NCBI RefSeq assembly: GCF_013409365.1
Contig: NZ_JACCBA010000001.1
Coordinates: forward strand, 6,014,001 to 6,078,000
Origin: Actinomadura luteofluorescens
Lineage (GTDB): Bacteria > Actinomycetota > Actinomycetes > Streptosporangiales > Streptosporangiaceae
Length of the DNA stretch: 64,000 nt
Reading direction: 5' to 3'
Both the position numbers and the translations under genes were made by a program. The notes below the pieces were generated by a model, which saw only the letters and a list, made by a program, of their open reading frames with translations, did not search any database and was not told the origin of the DNA. Positions 32,764 to 41,315 of this stretch are shown here, one piece after another (position 1 is the first letter of the stretch; the number at the start of each line of letters is the position of its first letter).

Positions 32764-33807
32764 GTGACCAGCGAATCCGCGCTGCCGCACCCCACCGTCC
32801 GGCAGCTCCTCGAGGTGCCGCGCTTCCGGCTGCGCCTGGTCGCCGGGCAGGACGGCCTCGACCGCCCGGTCCGCTGGGCGCACTCCACCGAACTGCCCGA
32901 CCCCGGCCCCTACCTGCGCGGGCACGAGGTCGTGCTGACGGTCGGCGCGTCGCTGCGGGACGCGGGCGCGTGCGCCGCGTTCGTCGACTCGGTGAAGGCC
33001 GGCCGCGCGAGCGCGATCGGCTACGGCGTCGGCGACGTGACCGACGCCGTCCCCGAAGAGCTGCGCGACGCCTGTGACCGCGTCGGCCTCCCGCTGCTGG
33101 AGGTGCCGCCGGAGGTCCCGTTCCTCGGGTTCACCGAGTGGTTCGCCGAGCGGCTCGCCTCCGCCGGCGACGAGCGGCACGAGCGGGAGGAGACCGGGCG
33201 GCTGCTGCGCATGGTGCGCGACGGTCTCGCGTCCGCCGAGGCGCTGCGCCCCCGGATCGACGACGCCGGGCTCGACCACGCGTCCCTGCTGGTGATCGCG
33301 ATGGACGGCGCGGCCGAGGACGAGCTGCCGGGCGTCCTCGGCGTGGACGACGACAGGGCCCTGCTCGTCACCAACGACGCCCACGCCTGGAGCGAGCCCG
33401 CCGGCGTCGGGAGCCCGGGCCCGCTGGAGCACCTGCCGGTCTCGCTCGCCGAGAGCCTCACCGCGCTGGACGCCGCGCGCCGGAGCGGCGGGGTCGTGCA
33501 CGCCGCCGACCTCGCCACCTTCCAGGCCCTCCTGGGCCGCCTGGAGCAGCACCAGCTGGCCCCGTTCGTCGAGCAGATCGGCCGGCCGCTGAGCGACTAC
33601 GACGCCGCGCACGGCACCCGCCTCACCGAGACGCTGCGCACCTTCCTGGACATGGGCGGCGCGGTCGGGGCGACGTCGCGGGCCCTGTTCCTGCATCCGA
33701 ACACCCTGCGCCACCGGCTGTCCAGGATCGAGTCGCTGACGGGCCGCGACCCGATGCGGTTCGACGACCGGGTGGCGCTCGCGATCGCCGTCTGGGCGGG
33801 CCGCTGA
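32764..33807 (+). CDS. PucR-family transcriptional regulator
   Basis: A 347-residue protein with the complete PucR layout. The N-terminal purine-catabolism-like domain is TVRQLLEVPRFRLRLVAGQD followed by GLDRPVRWAHSTELPDPGPY and LRGHEVVLTVGASL. The middle is a degenerate GGDEF-like region. The C-terminal helix-turn-helix is ATSRALFLHPNTLRHRLSRI followed by ESLTGRDPMRFDDRVALAIA. It starts with GTG 32764 after AGAGGGTGAGGCT. The 176-bp divergent region with the SDR pair suggests it controls them, probably with a catabolic substrate as inducer. Confidence 0.92.
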   Translation: MTSESALPHPTVRQLLEVPRFRLRLVAGQDGLDRPVRWAHSTELPDPGPYLRGHEVVLTVGASLRDAGACAAFVDSVKAGRASAIGYGVGDVTDAVPEELRDACDRVGLPLLEVPPEVPFLGFTEWFAERLASAGDERHEREETGRLLRMVRDGLASAEALRPRIDDAGLDHASLLVIAMDGAAEDELPGVLGVDDDRALLVTNDAHAWSEPAGVGSPGPLEHLPVSLAESLTALDAARRSGGVVHAADLATFQALLGRLEQHQLAPFVEQIGRPLSDYDAAHGTRLTETLRTFLDMGGAVGATSRALFLHPNTLRHRLSRIESLTGRDPMRFDDRVALAIAVWAGR

Positions 33808-34142
33808 GGACCGTTCCCCGGCCGGGCGCGTTCCAAATCGCCTGATATGCACACTCTTAGGGCATTTAACGCCTTCATTCATGAAGGCGGCTCGGTTCGG
33901 TGAAATCTCGGCAAAGCGGGAAAGTGGATTTCCGGTCGGCCGGCCCGGCCCACGTTGATCACCTTCGTCACACCAGGCGCACGCGCAACGCCGATTTCCG
34001 CGTTCTGACCACCCTGCGTATTCATTATCGTCCCGAATCGGTCGGTGGACAGGTCCGAATTCCACTTTTCCGGCCGCTCTTGGGGTGCGGGGTCTAAGTT
34101 TGCCGCGAGAGGTGCCCGTACCTGCTGGAAGGAGCGTCAGAC
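33808..34142. other. Intergenic region, 335 bp, no supported gene
   Basis: A comparatively AT-rich stretch before the DUF574 methyltransferase. A perfect hairpin GCCTTCAT-TC-ATGAAGGC (33871-33888) lies 63 bp after the PucR-type gene and may end its transcript. The open frame at 33900-34097 has poor codon bias and no ribosome site. The methyltransferase ribosome site GGAAGGAGC precedes 34143. No clear -35/-10 pair was found. Confidence 0.5.
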
Positions 34143-34946
34143 ATGACGGATACCACCCGGGGCCCGGGAAAGGGAGCGGACGCCAAGATCAACACTGACG
34201 TTCCGCAGTCGGCGCGGATCTGGAACTACTGGCTCGGGGGGACCGACAACTACGAGATCGACCGGGTCGCCGGCGACCACTACGTCGGGCTCTACCCCGG
34301 CATCGTGGAGATCGCCCGCGCGGGCCGCTACTTCATGGACCGGGCGATCCGGTTCCTGGCCCGCGAGCGCGGGATCCGCCAGTTCATGGACTGCGGGACC
34401 GGCCTGCCCACCGTCGACAACACCCACGAGATGGCCCGGCGCGCCGCCTCCGACGCCAAGGTCGTCTACGTCGACAACGACCCGCTCGTCCTCGCGCACG
34501 CCCGCGCCCTGATGAACGAGGGCCGCACCTCCTACATCGACTGCGACCTGCACGACCCGAAGACGATCATGGACCGGGCCTCGGAGCTGCTGGACCTGTC
34601 CCGGCCCGTCGGGCTGATGATCATCGGTGTGCTGGGGCACATCGTCGACCCCGACGAGGCGTACGACGTCGTCCGCGGGCTCATGGACCCGCTGCCGTCC
34701 GGCAGCTACCTCATCCTGCACGACTCCACCGACGAGAACGAGAGGTTCAACGCGGCGCAGCGCGCCTACGACGAGACCGGCGCGATCCCGTTCCGGCTGC
34801 GCAGTCCCGAGTTCATCCGCGGCTACTTCGACGGTCTGGAGATCGAGGAGCCGGGCCTGGTGACGAGCGGGGCGTGGCGGCCCGAGGTGGGGCCGATCGA
34901 GGGCGAGAGCCTCCCGACCAGGTGCGGGGTGGCCCGTAAACCCTGA
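34143..34946 (+). CDS. DUF574 (SAM-dependent methyltransferase-like) protein
   Basis: A 267-residue protein of the DUF574/Methyltransf_19 family, abundant in actinobacteria. Conserved blocks are SARIWNYWLGGTDNYEIDR, FMDCGTGLPTVDNTHEMARR (SAM motif I), VVYVDNDPLVLAHARALM (acidic loop), LMIIGVLGHIVDPDEAYDVV and YLILHDSTDE. It presumably binds SAM; the substrate is unknown. These genes are frequently next to DUF397 or helix-turn-helix DUF5753 genes, as here, where the next gene is a DUF5753 regulator (111-bp gap). Confidence 0.92.
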   Translation: MTDTTRGPGKGADAKINTDVPQSARIWNYWLGGTDNYEIDRVAGDHYVGLYPGIVEIARAGRYFMDRAIRFLARERGIRQFMDCGTGLPTVDNTHEMARRAASDAKVVYVDNDPLVLAHARALMNEGRTSYIDCDLHDPKTIMDRASELLDLSRPVGLMIIGVLGHIVDPDEAYDVVRGLMDPLPSGSYLILHDSTDENERFNAAQRAYDETGAIPFRLRSPEFIRGYFDGLEIEEPGLVTSGAWRPEVGPIEGESLPTRCGVARKP

Positions 34947-35017
34947 CGAGCCGTGCCGGGAATCGCCTCCGGGGTCCGGGCCGCGTGGCCGGGACGGTAG
35001 GTAACATACGGTCTTAT

Positions 35018-35048
35018 CTCCGACGCGCAGCGTGAACTATAGTCGGAG
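35018..35048. promoter_or_regulatory. Inverted repeat around a TATAGT box before the DUF5753 gene
   Basis: CTCCGAC (35018-35024) and GTCGGAG (35042-35048) are exact inverted arms. TATAGT (35038-35043), a good -10 element, lies at the second arm, and the gene starts at 35058. A repressor bound to this dyad would block the promoter; the gene's own product is a candidate. Confidence 0.5.
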
Positions 35049-35057
35049 CGGTCGTCC

Positions 35058-35921
35058 ATGCCGTCTTCCGATGAGGAGTCCCCCTTGGCCTCCGTCACGA
35101 TCACCGGCAGCACGAAACCGCCGTCGGCGCGGAGCGCCCCGGCCGGTGCGGCCCGCGCGCAGGGCGACCCGTTCGTCCCGCGCATGCTGCTCGGCAAGCG
35201 GCTGCGGGAACTGCGGGAGGGGGCCCGGCTGTCCCGGCCCAGGGCGGGCCTGGCGGTCGGCGCCTCCGAGTCGAAGATCGCCCGGCTGGAGCTGGGCCGC
35301 ACCCGCGCCAAGCCGGGCGACGTCGGCGGCCTGCTCGACCGCTACGGCGCCGAACCCGACGAGCGCGCGACCCTGCTCGCCCTCGCCGAGCAGACCGGCG
35401 CGCGGCCCTGGTGGCACGGCGACGGCGACATCGTCCCGCGCTGGGTCCGCGACTACCTCAGCGCCGAACAGGCCGCCAAGCTGGTCCGCACGTTCGAGGC
35501 CCAGTTCGTCCCCGGCCTGCTGCAGACCGAGGACTACGCCCGCGAGCTGGTCCGCGGGCCGAGGCCCGAGGACGAGGCCGAGGTCGAGCGGCGCGTGGAG
35601 TTCCGGATGCGGCGCCAGCGCGTCCTGCGCCGCAGGCCGCGCCCGCTCAACCTCTGGGTCGTGCTCGACGAGGGGGCGCTGTGGCGCCCCGTCTGCGCGC
35701 CCGCGACGATGCGCATGCAGATCCTGCACATCATCGAGCAGTGCCGGCGTCCGAACGTCACCATCCAGATCGCGCCCCTCGGCATCTCCGGCCAGATCGC
35801 CGGCGACGGCTCGCTCACCCTCGTCCGGTTCCCGCAGCAGGGCCTGCAGGACATGGTCTATCTGGAGCGTCCCGACAATGCCGTCTACCCGACGCGGCGC
35901 GCCGAGATCGAACACCACTGA
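35058..35921 (+). pseudogene. XRE/DUF5753 regulator, 3' end cut by an IS element
   Basis: The remaining 287 codons encode an N-terminal Xre-type helix-turn-helix (LGKRLRELREGARLSRPRAG and VGASESKIARLELGRTRAKP, residues ~45-85). The DUF5753 domain follows (FEAQFVPGLLQTEDYARELV, RRPNVTIQIAPLGISGQIAG, MVYLERPDNAVY). The frame stops at TGA 35919-35921, and the GA of that stop comes from the IS left end. Joining 35919 to 36838 (one ACT removed) restores the frame: ...IEHHWHIFNTLVTEAAPP... to a stop at 36921-36923. The intact protein would therefore be 28 residues longer. The truncated product may still be made, but it lacks the last helix of the domain. Confidence 0.85.
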
Positions 35922-36834
35922 GCTCTTTTCAACGTGATGCGGTCTCGCGGAGTTGAAGGGTGTGGATGGCTTTGGCGAGGCGGCCGGCGCGGTGGGGGCA
36001 GCAGCGCAGCTTGCGCAGGATGCGCCATGACTTGAGCTGGGCATTCGCGCGTTCGCCGGGTCCGCGGAGCCTGGCGTGTGCACGGTTGGCGTCCTTTTGC
36101 GGTTCGGGCTTGTCGCGTCCCTTGTAGGGCGTGAGGATGTGCGGGCCGGCGCCCTGGTAGGCCTTATCGGCCAGCACCGGCAGGCCGGTGGCGGCCAGTG
36201 CCCGGACGACGCCCCAGATCCTGGCCGCGGCCAGGTCGTGAACTGACCCGCGCAACGGTCCCGACACCCACAGCAGGCTCCCGTCCGGTGCGGCGATGAC
36301 CTGGAGGTTCATGCCGTGGCGGCGGTGTTTCCCCGAGTAGTAGGGCCGGTCGGCGGCGACCCGGTCGATCGAGATCAAGGTGCCGTCCAGCAACAGGTAC
36401 GGCAGGCCGTCCTTGACCGCTTTGGCCAGCGCCGCGCCGAGTTTGGGCGCGTGGGCGGCCAGTACGTCGACGGTCTCGTTGATGTAGCGCCATGCGGTGG
36501 TGGTGGAGACGGCGAATCCGGCGCCCAGTTCGGCGTAGGTCTCGCCCTTACGCAGGTAGACCAGGGTCATCAGTGCTTGCATGCCCGGGGGTAGGCGCCG
36601 GCCCTTGCTGCCGATGGCCCTTCGGTGGCGGCGGACCACACCGGTGGCGTAGGTCAGGGTCTGACGCGACAAAGGCAGCGAAGCACGGTACAAAAGCATG
36701 CGAGGCCTCTGGTGGGGACGGGGGTTGTGAGAGATCAACCGTCCTACCAGGGGCTTCTTGACGTCCGGCATCGTCCACGCCGTCCGCGATCATGCTGTGA
36801 CCAGCGCCTCCGAAGCTGCCGCTGAAAAAGGCTC
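35920..36834 (-). mobile_element. IS5-family (ISL2-like) insertion sequence, 915 bp
   Basis: The element starts GAGCTCTTTTCA at 35920 and ends with the complement of GAGCCTTTTTCA at 36834; these terminal inverted repeats match at 10 of 12 bases. It carries one transposase gene on the minus strand and is flanked by ACT duplications. It is inserted near the 3' end of a DUF5753 gene. Its intact transposase and near-perfect ends suggest a recent, possibly still active insertion. Confidence 0.88.
35929..36699 (-). CDS. IS5-family transposase (DDE)
   Basis: A 256-residue transposase. The N-terminal helical region (MLLYRASLPLSRQTLTYATG, then GMQALMTLVYLRKGETYAEL and FAVSTTTAWRYINE) is followed by the DDE_Tnp_4-like catalytic core. 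The first Asp is in LLLDGTLISIDRV, further acidic residues are in GSVHDLAAARI and LADKAYQGAG, and the Glu in RGPGERANAQLKSWRILRKL. The start at 36699 (MLLYRAS) is usual for the family; an earlier ATG at 36771 adds 24 unconserved residues. No frameshift or stop is seen, so the protein should be functional. Confidence 0.93.
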   Translation of the reverse strand: MLLYRASLPLSRQTLTYATGVVRRHRRAIGSKGRRLPPGMQALMTLVYLRKGETYAELGAGFAVSTTTAWRYINETVDVLAAHAPKLGAALAKAVKDGLPYLLLDGTLISIDRVAADRPYYSGKHRRHGMNLQVIAAPDGSLLWVSGPLRGSVHDLAAARIWGVVRALAATGLPVLADKAYQGAGPHILTPYKGRDKPEPQKDANRAHARLRGPGERANAQLKSWRILRKLRCCPHRAGRLAKAIHTLQLRETASR

Positions 36835-36923
36835 ACTGGCACATTTTCAACACCCTGGTGACCGAGGCGGCACCGCCCGAGCGGACGCCGCACCGACTCG
36901 CGCAAATCCTCGCCACCTACTGA
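36835..36923 (+). pseudogene. Detached 3' end of the DUF5753 regulator gene
   Basis: After removal of the IS, this segment continues the interrupted frame with WHIFNTLVTEAAPPERTPHR and LAQILATY, then TGA at 36921-36923. The helix and the position 28 residues past the break agree with the usual DUF5753 C-terminus, which ends in a helix after the conserved VYLE block. It has no start codon or ribosome site of its own and is not expected to be translated. Confidence 0.8.
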
Positions 36924-37148
36924 GCCGCCACTCGTTCTGCCGCTGATCACTCGGCGCTCCGATTTCCTGTTCCCGCGTGACCACTTCCGGCCTATATTCA
37001 TAAAGGACGGTAATTCGGGAGGCTCGGCGCGGCCGATCGGGGACGTACGCATCATGGGCCCCGTCGACGTCCATGTTTACCGGCCGGTCACCCGGTTAAC
37101 GGGCATCGATGTACGCCCCCGCGCCGCCACCGCCCCAGGGGGAACGCC

Positions 37149-38015
37149 ATGTCCGTCAGCGAGCGTCTGTGGAACGCCACCGAGGAACGCCGGGCGAGGA
37201 CCGAACTCCAGTCCGGGGAGAACTTCCCCGTCGCCTCCCGGCTGCTTCCCGCACGCCACCGCGCGCACCTGCTGAACGTGTACGGCTACGCCCGGCTGGT
37301 CGACGACATCGGCGACGAGGCCCCGCCGGGCGAGCGGGCCGGCCTCCTCGACCTCGTCGAGCGCGACCTCGACCGCGTCTACGCGGGAGAGCGGCCGGAA
37401 CTGCCCGTGCTGCGCGACCTGGCCGGGACGATCGTGGCCCGCCGCATCCCCGCCGAGCCTTTCCGCCGCCTGGTCCAGGCGAACCGCCAGGACCAGGAGG
37501 TCACCCGGTACGCGACGTTCGACGACCTCCTCGGCTACTGCGCGCTGTCCGCCGACCCGGTCGGGCACATCGTCCTGCACGTGTTCGGCGCCGCCACACC
37601 GGACCGGCTGCGCCTCTCGGACGAGGTGTGCACCGCCCTGCAGATCATCGAGCACTGCCAGGACGTCGGCGAGGACCACCGCAACGGGCGCGTCTACCTC
37701 CCCGCGGACGACCTGCGGCGGTTCGGCTGCACCGAGGACGATCTCACCGCCCCGGCGACCCCGACCCGGCTGCGCGGCGTCGTGGCGCTCCAGGCGAGGC
37801 GGGCGCGGCGCATGCTCGACGAGGGCGCCGCCCTCACCGGAGGGCTCCGGGGATTCGCGCGGGTCGCCGTCGCCGGATACGTCGCGGGCGGGCTCGCCGC
37901 CCTCGACGCGCTGGAGCGCGCCGCCTACGACGTCCTGCCGGGCCCGCCGCGGCCGAGGAAAGTGCGGCTGCTCGCCGAGTGGTCGCGGACGATGGGAAGG
38001 AGAAGGGCAGCATAG
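37149..38015 (+). CDS. hpnC: Squalene synthase HpnC
   Basis: A 288-residue trans-isoprenyl diphosphate synthase. In the hopanoid pathway HpnC converts hydroxysqualene, made from presqualene diphosphate, to an intermediate that HpnE reduces. ENFPVASRLLPARHRAHLLN is the HpnC signature. The first aspartate motif is RLVDDIGDEAP, the second CQDVGEDHRNGRVYLP. It is the first gene of a tight six-gene operon. Start ATG 37149 with AGGGGGAAC upstream. The following gene begins directly after the stop (TAGATG). Confidence 0.94.
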   Translation: MSVSERLWNATEERRARTELQSGENFPVASRLLPARHRAHLLNVYGYARLVDDIGDEAPPGERAGLLDLVERDLDRVYAGERPELPVLRDLAGTIVARRIPAEPFRRLVQANRQDQEVTRYATFDDLLGYCALSADPVGHIVLHVFGAATPDRLRLSDEVCTALQIIEHCQDVGEDHRNGRVYLPADDLRRFGCTEDDLTAPATPTRLRGVVALQARRARRMLDEGAALTGGLRGFARVAVAGYVAGGLAALDALERAAYDVLPGPPRPRKVRLLAEWSRTMGRRRAA

Positions 38016-38876
38016 ATGGACGCATCCACCGCCTACCGGCACTGCGAGAGCGTCGTACGCTCCCAGGCGCGCAACTTCTCTTACGGGATCCGGCTGCTTC
38101 CCCCGCCAAAAAGGCGAGCCCTCAGCGCCGTGTACGCGTTCGCCCGGCGGATCGACGACGTCGGCGACGACCACGGCGCGCCCGTGGCGGACCGGCTAGC
38201 AGCGCTCGCGGACGAGCGCGCGCGGCTCGCCGACCTCGGCGCCCACCCCGGCGACCCGGTGCTGGTCGCGCTGGCCGACGCGGCCCGCCGCCACCCGATC
38301 CCCCTCGGCGCGTTCGGCGAGCTCATCGACGGCTGCGAGGCCGACGTGCGCGGCGAGGCCTACGACACCTTCGACGACCTCCTCTGGTACTGCCGCTGCG
38401 TCGCCGGCTCCGTCGGCCGCCTGTCGCTCGGCGTGTTCGGGACGGCCGACCCCGCCGCGGCCGCGCCGCACGCCGACGCGCTCGGCGTCGCGCTCCAGCT
38501 GACCAACATCCTCCGCGACGTCCGGGAGGACGCGCTGAACGGCCGCGTCTACCTCCCCGCCAAGGACCTCGCCCGGTTCGGGTGCACCCTGGAGCGCGAC
38601 GGGACGGGACGGACGACCGACGACCCCGAGCGTTTAGCGAGCCTCATCCGCTTCCAGGCCGACCGGGCGGGACGGTGGTACGCCGACGGCCTGAAGCTGC
38701 TGCCCATGCTCGACCGGCGCAGCGCCGCGTGCGCGGGCGCGATGGCGGGCATCTACCGGCACCTGCTGCGGCGCATCACGGCCGACCCGCTGACCGCCCT
38801 GGAGACGCGGACGTCCCTGCCCGCCTGGGAGAAGGCGACCGTGTCCGCCCTGGCGATGGCCGGGATCCACCGGTGA
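38016..38876 (+). CDS. hpnD: Presqualene diphosphate synthase HpnD
   Basis: A 286-residue member of the squalene/phytoene synthase family; HpnD joins two farnesyl diphosphates to presqualene diphosphate. Motifs are RNFSYGIRLLPPPKRRAL, the aspartate-rich RRIDDVGDDHG, VALQLTNILRDVREDALNGR and VYLPAKDLARFGC. Its length is normal for the family. It overlaps hpnE by 4 bp (GTGA). It acts in the cytosol or at the membrane between FPP synthase (40273) and HpnC/HpnE. Confidence 0.94.
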   Translation: MDASTAYRHCESVVRSQARNFSYGIRLLPPPKRRALSAVYAFARRIDDVGDDHGAPVADRLAALADERARLADLGAHPGDPVLVALADAARRHPIPLGAFGELIDGCEADVRGEAYDTFDDLLWYCRCVAGSVGRLSLGVFGTADPAAAAPHADALGVALQLTNILRDVREDALNGRVYLPAKDLARFGCTLERDGTGRTTDDPERLASLIRFQADRAGRWYADGLKLLPMLDRRSAACAGAMAGIYRHLLRRITADPLTALETRTSLPAWEKATVSALAMAGIHR

Positions 38877-40276
38877 GCGCCCGCGACGGCGGCCCGGCGG
38901 AGGTCGCGATCGTCGGCGGCGGCCTCGCCGGGGTCACCGCCGCGCTGGCGCTCCAGGAGGCCGGGGCCCGCCCGACGATCTACGAGGCGCGTCCACGGCT
39001 CGGCGGCGCCACCCACTCGTTCTCGCGGGACGGGCTGACGGTCGACAACGGGCAGCACATCTTCCTGAAGTGCTGCTCGGCCTACCGGGGGCTGCTCGCC
39101 CGGCTGGACGCCCTCGACAGTGTCCGCGTCCAGGACCGCTTCGACGTCCGCGTCCTGGCCCCGGACGGACGCTCCGGACGCTTCCGCCGCGCGGCGCCCA
39201 CTGCGCGGCTCCGCCGTGTCAGGGCCCCGGGGCCGCTGCACCTGCTGCCCGCGCTCGCCGGGTACCGGCTGCTCGCGCCGTCCGACCGGCTGCGGGCGGT
39301 CGGCGCGGCGCTGGCGCTCGACCGCCTCGACCCGGCCGACCCGTCCCTCGACCGGATCAGCATGGGCACCTGGCTCGCCGAGCACGGCCAGGGCCCCTGG
39401 GCGCGCGAGGCGCTCTGGGAGCTGTTCGTCACGGCCGCGCTCAACGCCCGGCTGGACGGCGCCGCGCTGGGTTCCGCCGCGTTCGTGTGCCGGACCGCGC
39501 TCCTCGGCCGCGCGGACGCCGCCGACATCGGCGTGCCCGCGGTCCCGCTCGGCGACCTGCACGGCACGCTCCCGGCGGCCAGGATCGAGCGGGACGGCGG
39601 CCGGATCCACCTGAACGCGAAGGTGACGGCGATCGACGCCGGGCCGAAGCTCGTCGTGAACGGCTCCCCGGTCGGCGCCGACGCCGTCGTCCTCGCCGTG
39701 CCCCACCGGGCGGCGGCCGCGCTCGTCCCCGAGGAGGCGGCCCCGGACCGGGCGCGCTGGGGCGGCCTCGGCTCCAGCCCGATCGTCAACGTCCACGTCG
39801 TCTACGACCGTCCCGTCCTGCGGGTGGACGGCGCGGACCCGCCGTTCGCCGCCGCGGTCGGCTCGCCCGTCCAGTGGGTGTTCGACCGCACCGGGGTGAG
39901 CGGCCTCACCGGCGGCGGCCAGTACCTGGCGGTGTCGGTCTCGGCGGCCGACCGCTGGATCGGCGCTTCCACCGCCGAGCTGCGCGCGGTGTACCTCGCC
40001 GAACTGGAGCGGCTGTTCCCGGCCGCCCGCCGCGCCCGCGTCACCGACTTCTTCGTGACGAGGGAACGGCACGCGACGTTCCGTCAGAGCCCCGGCAGCG
40101 GCGCGCTGCGTCCCGCGTCCGCGACCCGGCTGCCGTGGCTGTTCCTCGCCGGCGCGTGGACCGACACGGGCTGGCCCGACACGATGGAGGGAGCCGTGCG
40201 CAGCGGGCTGACCGCGGCCCGGCTCGTCCGCCGCCACCTGGACCGGACGGCCCCGGGCGAGGTGAGCGGCCGATGA
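38873..40276 (+). CDS. hpnE: Hydroxysqualene dehydroxylase HpnE (FAD-dependent)
   Basis: A 467-residue FAD-dependent amine-oxidase-fold enzyme that completes squalene formation. The FAD-binding motif AIVGGGLAGVTAALALQEAG (residues ~13-32) is followed by YEARPRLGGATHSF and TVDNGQHIF. The C-terminal FAD motif is LFLAGAWTDTGWPDTMEGAV. GTG 38873 overlaps hpnD (GTGA), and its stop overlaps the next gene (ATGA). The set hpnC-hpnD-hpnE is the three-step route to squalene used by many bacteria instead of a single squalene synthase. Confidence 0.93.
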   Translation: MSARDGGPAEVAIVGGGLAGVTAALALQEAGARPTIYEARPRLGGATHSFSRDGLTVDNGQHIFLKCCSAYRGLLARLDALDSVRVQDRFDVRVLAPDGRSGRFRRAAPTARLRRVRAPGPLHLLPALAGYRLLAPSDRLRAVGAALALDRLDPADPSLDRISMGTWLAEHGQGPWAREALWELFVTAALNARLDGAALGSAAFVCRTALLGRADAADIGVPAVPLGDLHGTLPAARIERDGGRIHLNAKVTAIDAGPKLVVNGSPVGADAVVLAVPHRAAAALVPEEAAPDRARWGGLGSSPIVNVHVVYDRPVLRVDGADPPFAAAVGSPVQWVFDRTGVSGLTGGGQYLAVSVSAADRWIGASTAELRAVYLAELERLFPAARRARVTDFFVTRERHATFRQSPGSGALRPASATRLPWLFLAGAWTDTGWPDTMEGAVRSGLTAARLVRRHLDRTAPGEVSGR

Positions 40277-41283
40277 CCGCCGTCCCGGCCTCGATCACCG
40301 GCGGCCGCGCCCTGGTCGACCGGGCCATGCGCGCCTCCGCGGACCGGCTCGACCCGTGGACCCGCCGCGTCGTCGCCTACCACCTCGGCTGGACCGACGA
40401 GAACGGCGAGCCCGCCGCCGCGGGCGGCAAGGCGCTGCGCCCCGCGCTGGCGCTGCTGTCCGCGCGGGCCGCCGGCGCGTCCGAGGAGACGGCGCTGCCC
40501 GGCGCCGTCGCCGTCGAGTTCGTGCACGCGTTCTCGCTGCTGCACGACGACATCATGGACGGCGACCGGACCCGCCGGCACCGTCCCGCCGCGTGGACGG
40601 TGTTCGGCCCGTCCGCCGCCATCCTCGGCGGCGACGCGCTGATGGCGCTGGCGGAGAACCTGCTCCTGGAGCGGCGGACGCGCGGCGCCCACTGGGCTGC
40701 GCGCGCGCTGACCGCCGCCACGCAGCGGCTCATCACGGGCCAGGCGCTCGACATCGGGTTCGAGCAGCGCGACGACGTGGCCCTCGACGAGTGCCTGGCG
40801 ATGGCGGCGGACAAGACGGGCGCGCTGCTCGCCTGCGCCTGCTCGATCGGGGCGATGCTGGCCGAGGGCCCCACCCGCCTCGTCGCCGGCCTCACCGGGT
40901 TCGGCGCCGAGACGGGCCTGGCGTTCCAGCTCGTCGACGACCTGCTCGGCATCTGGGGCAGCCCGGACACGACCGGCAAGCCCGTCCTGGCCGACCTGCG
41001 GGCGCGCAAGAAGTCGCTGCCGGTCGTGTACGCGCTGAACGCCGGGCGTCCCGAGTCGCGGCGGCTCGCCGCCCTGTACGCCGACCCCGGGCCGCCGTCC
41101 GAGGACGCTCTGCGGGAGATGGCCCGGCTCGTCGAGGCGGCGGGCGCGCGCGACTGGGCCGCCGCCGAGGCCGCCCGCCGCGTCGCCGCCGCCGGGCGCC
41201 ACCTCGACGACTCGGGCATGGACGGTTCCGTGGCCGCCGAGTTCCGCGACATCGCGCTGTTCGTCACCTCCCGGGACCACTGA
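40273..41283 (+). CDS. Polyprenyl (farnesyl) diphosphate synthase
   Basis: A 336-residue all-trans isoprenyl diphosphate synthase that probably supplies FPP for hopanoids. The first aspartate-rich motif is LLHDDIMDGDRTRRHRP (D92/D93...), the second FQLVDDLLGIWG, with GGKALRPALALLSARA at the N-terminus. Residues before the first motif (AVEFVHAFSLLHDD) contain Phe and Ser where chain-length control is set; bacterial members with this pattern can make C15 or C20, so FPP is inferred from context. It overlaps hpnE by 4 bp; the gap to shc is 32 bp. Confidence 0.92.
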   Translation: MTAVPASITGGRALVDRAMRASADRLDPWTRRVVAYHLGWTDENGEPAAAGGKALRPALALLSARAAGASEETALPGAVAVEFVHAFSLLHDDIMDGDRTRRHRPAAWTVFGPSAAILGGDALMALAENLLLERRTRGAHWAARALTAATQRLITGQALDIGFEQRDDVALDECLAMAADKTGALLACACSIGAMLAEGPTRLVAGLTGFGAETGLAFQLVDDLLGIWGSPDTTGKPVLADLRARKKSLPVVYALNAGRPESRRLAALYADPGPPSEDALREMARLVEAAGARDWAAAEAARRVAAAGRHLDDSGMDGSVAAEFRDIALFVTSRDH

Positions 41284-41315
41284 CCCCGCCGCGTCGGGGA
41301 GAAGGGAAGCGCCGC

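Larger units (their letters stand above)
35917..36837. repeat. Target-site duplication ACT around the IS element
   Basis: ACT occurs at 35917-35919 and 36835-36837, directly outside the IS ends. A 3-bp duplication is known for ISL2-type IS5-family elements. Removing the element and one ACT restores the reading frame of the interrupted regulator, which confirms the boundaries. Confidence 0.8.

Noticed and set aside
33900..34097. 65-codon open frame in the intergenic region before the DUF574 gene
   Set aside because: No ribosome site, poor codon bias and no recognisable sequence.
36699..36771. Longer transposase start at 36771
   Set aside because: The extra 24 residues are not like IS5-family N-termini; MLLYRAS at 36699 matches the usual start.
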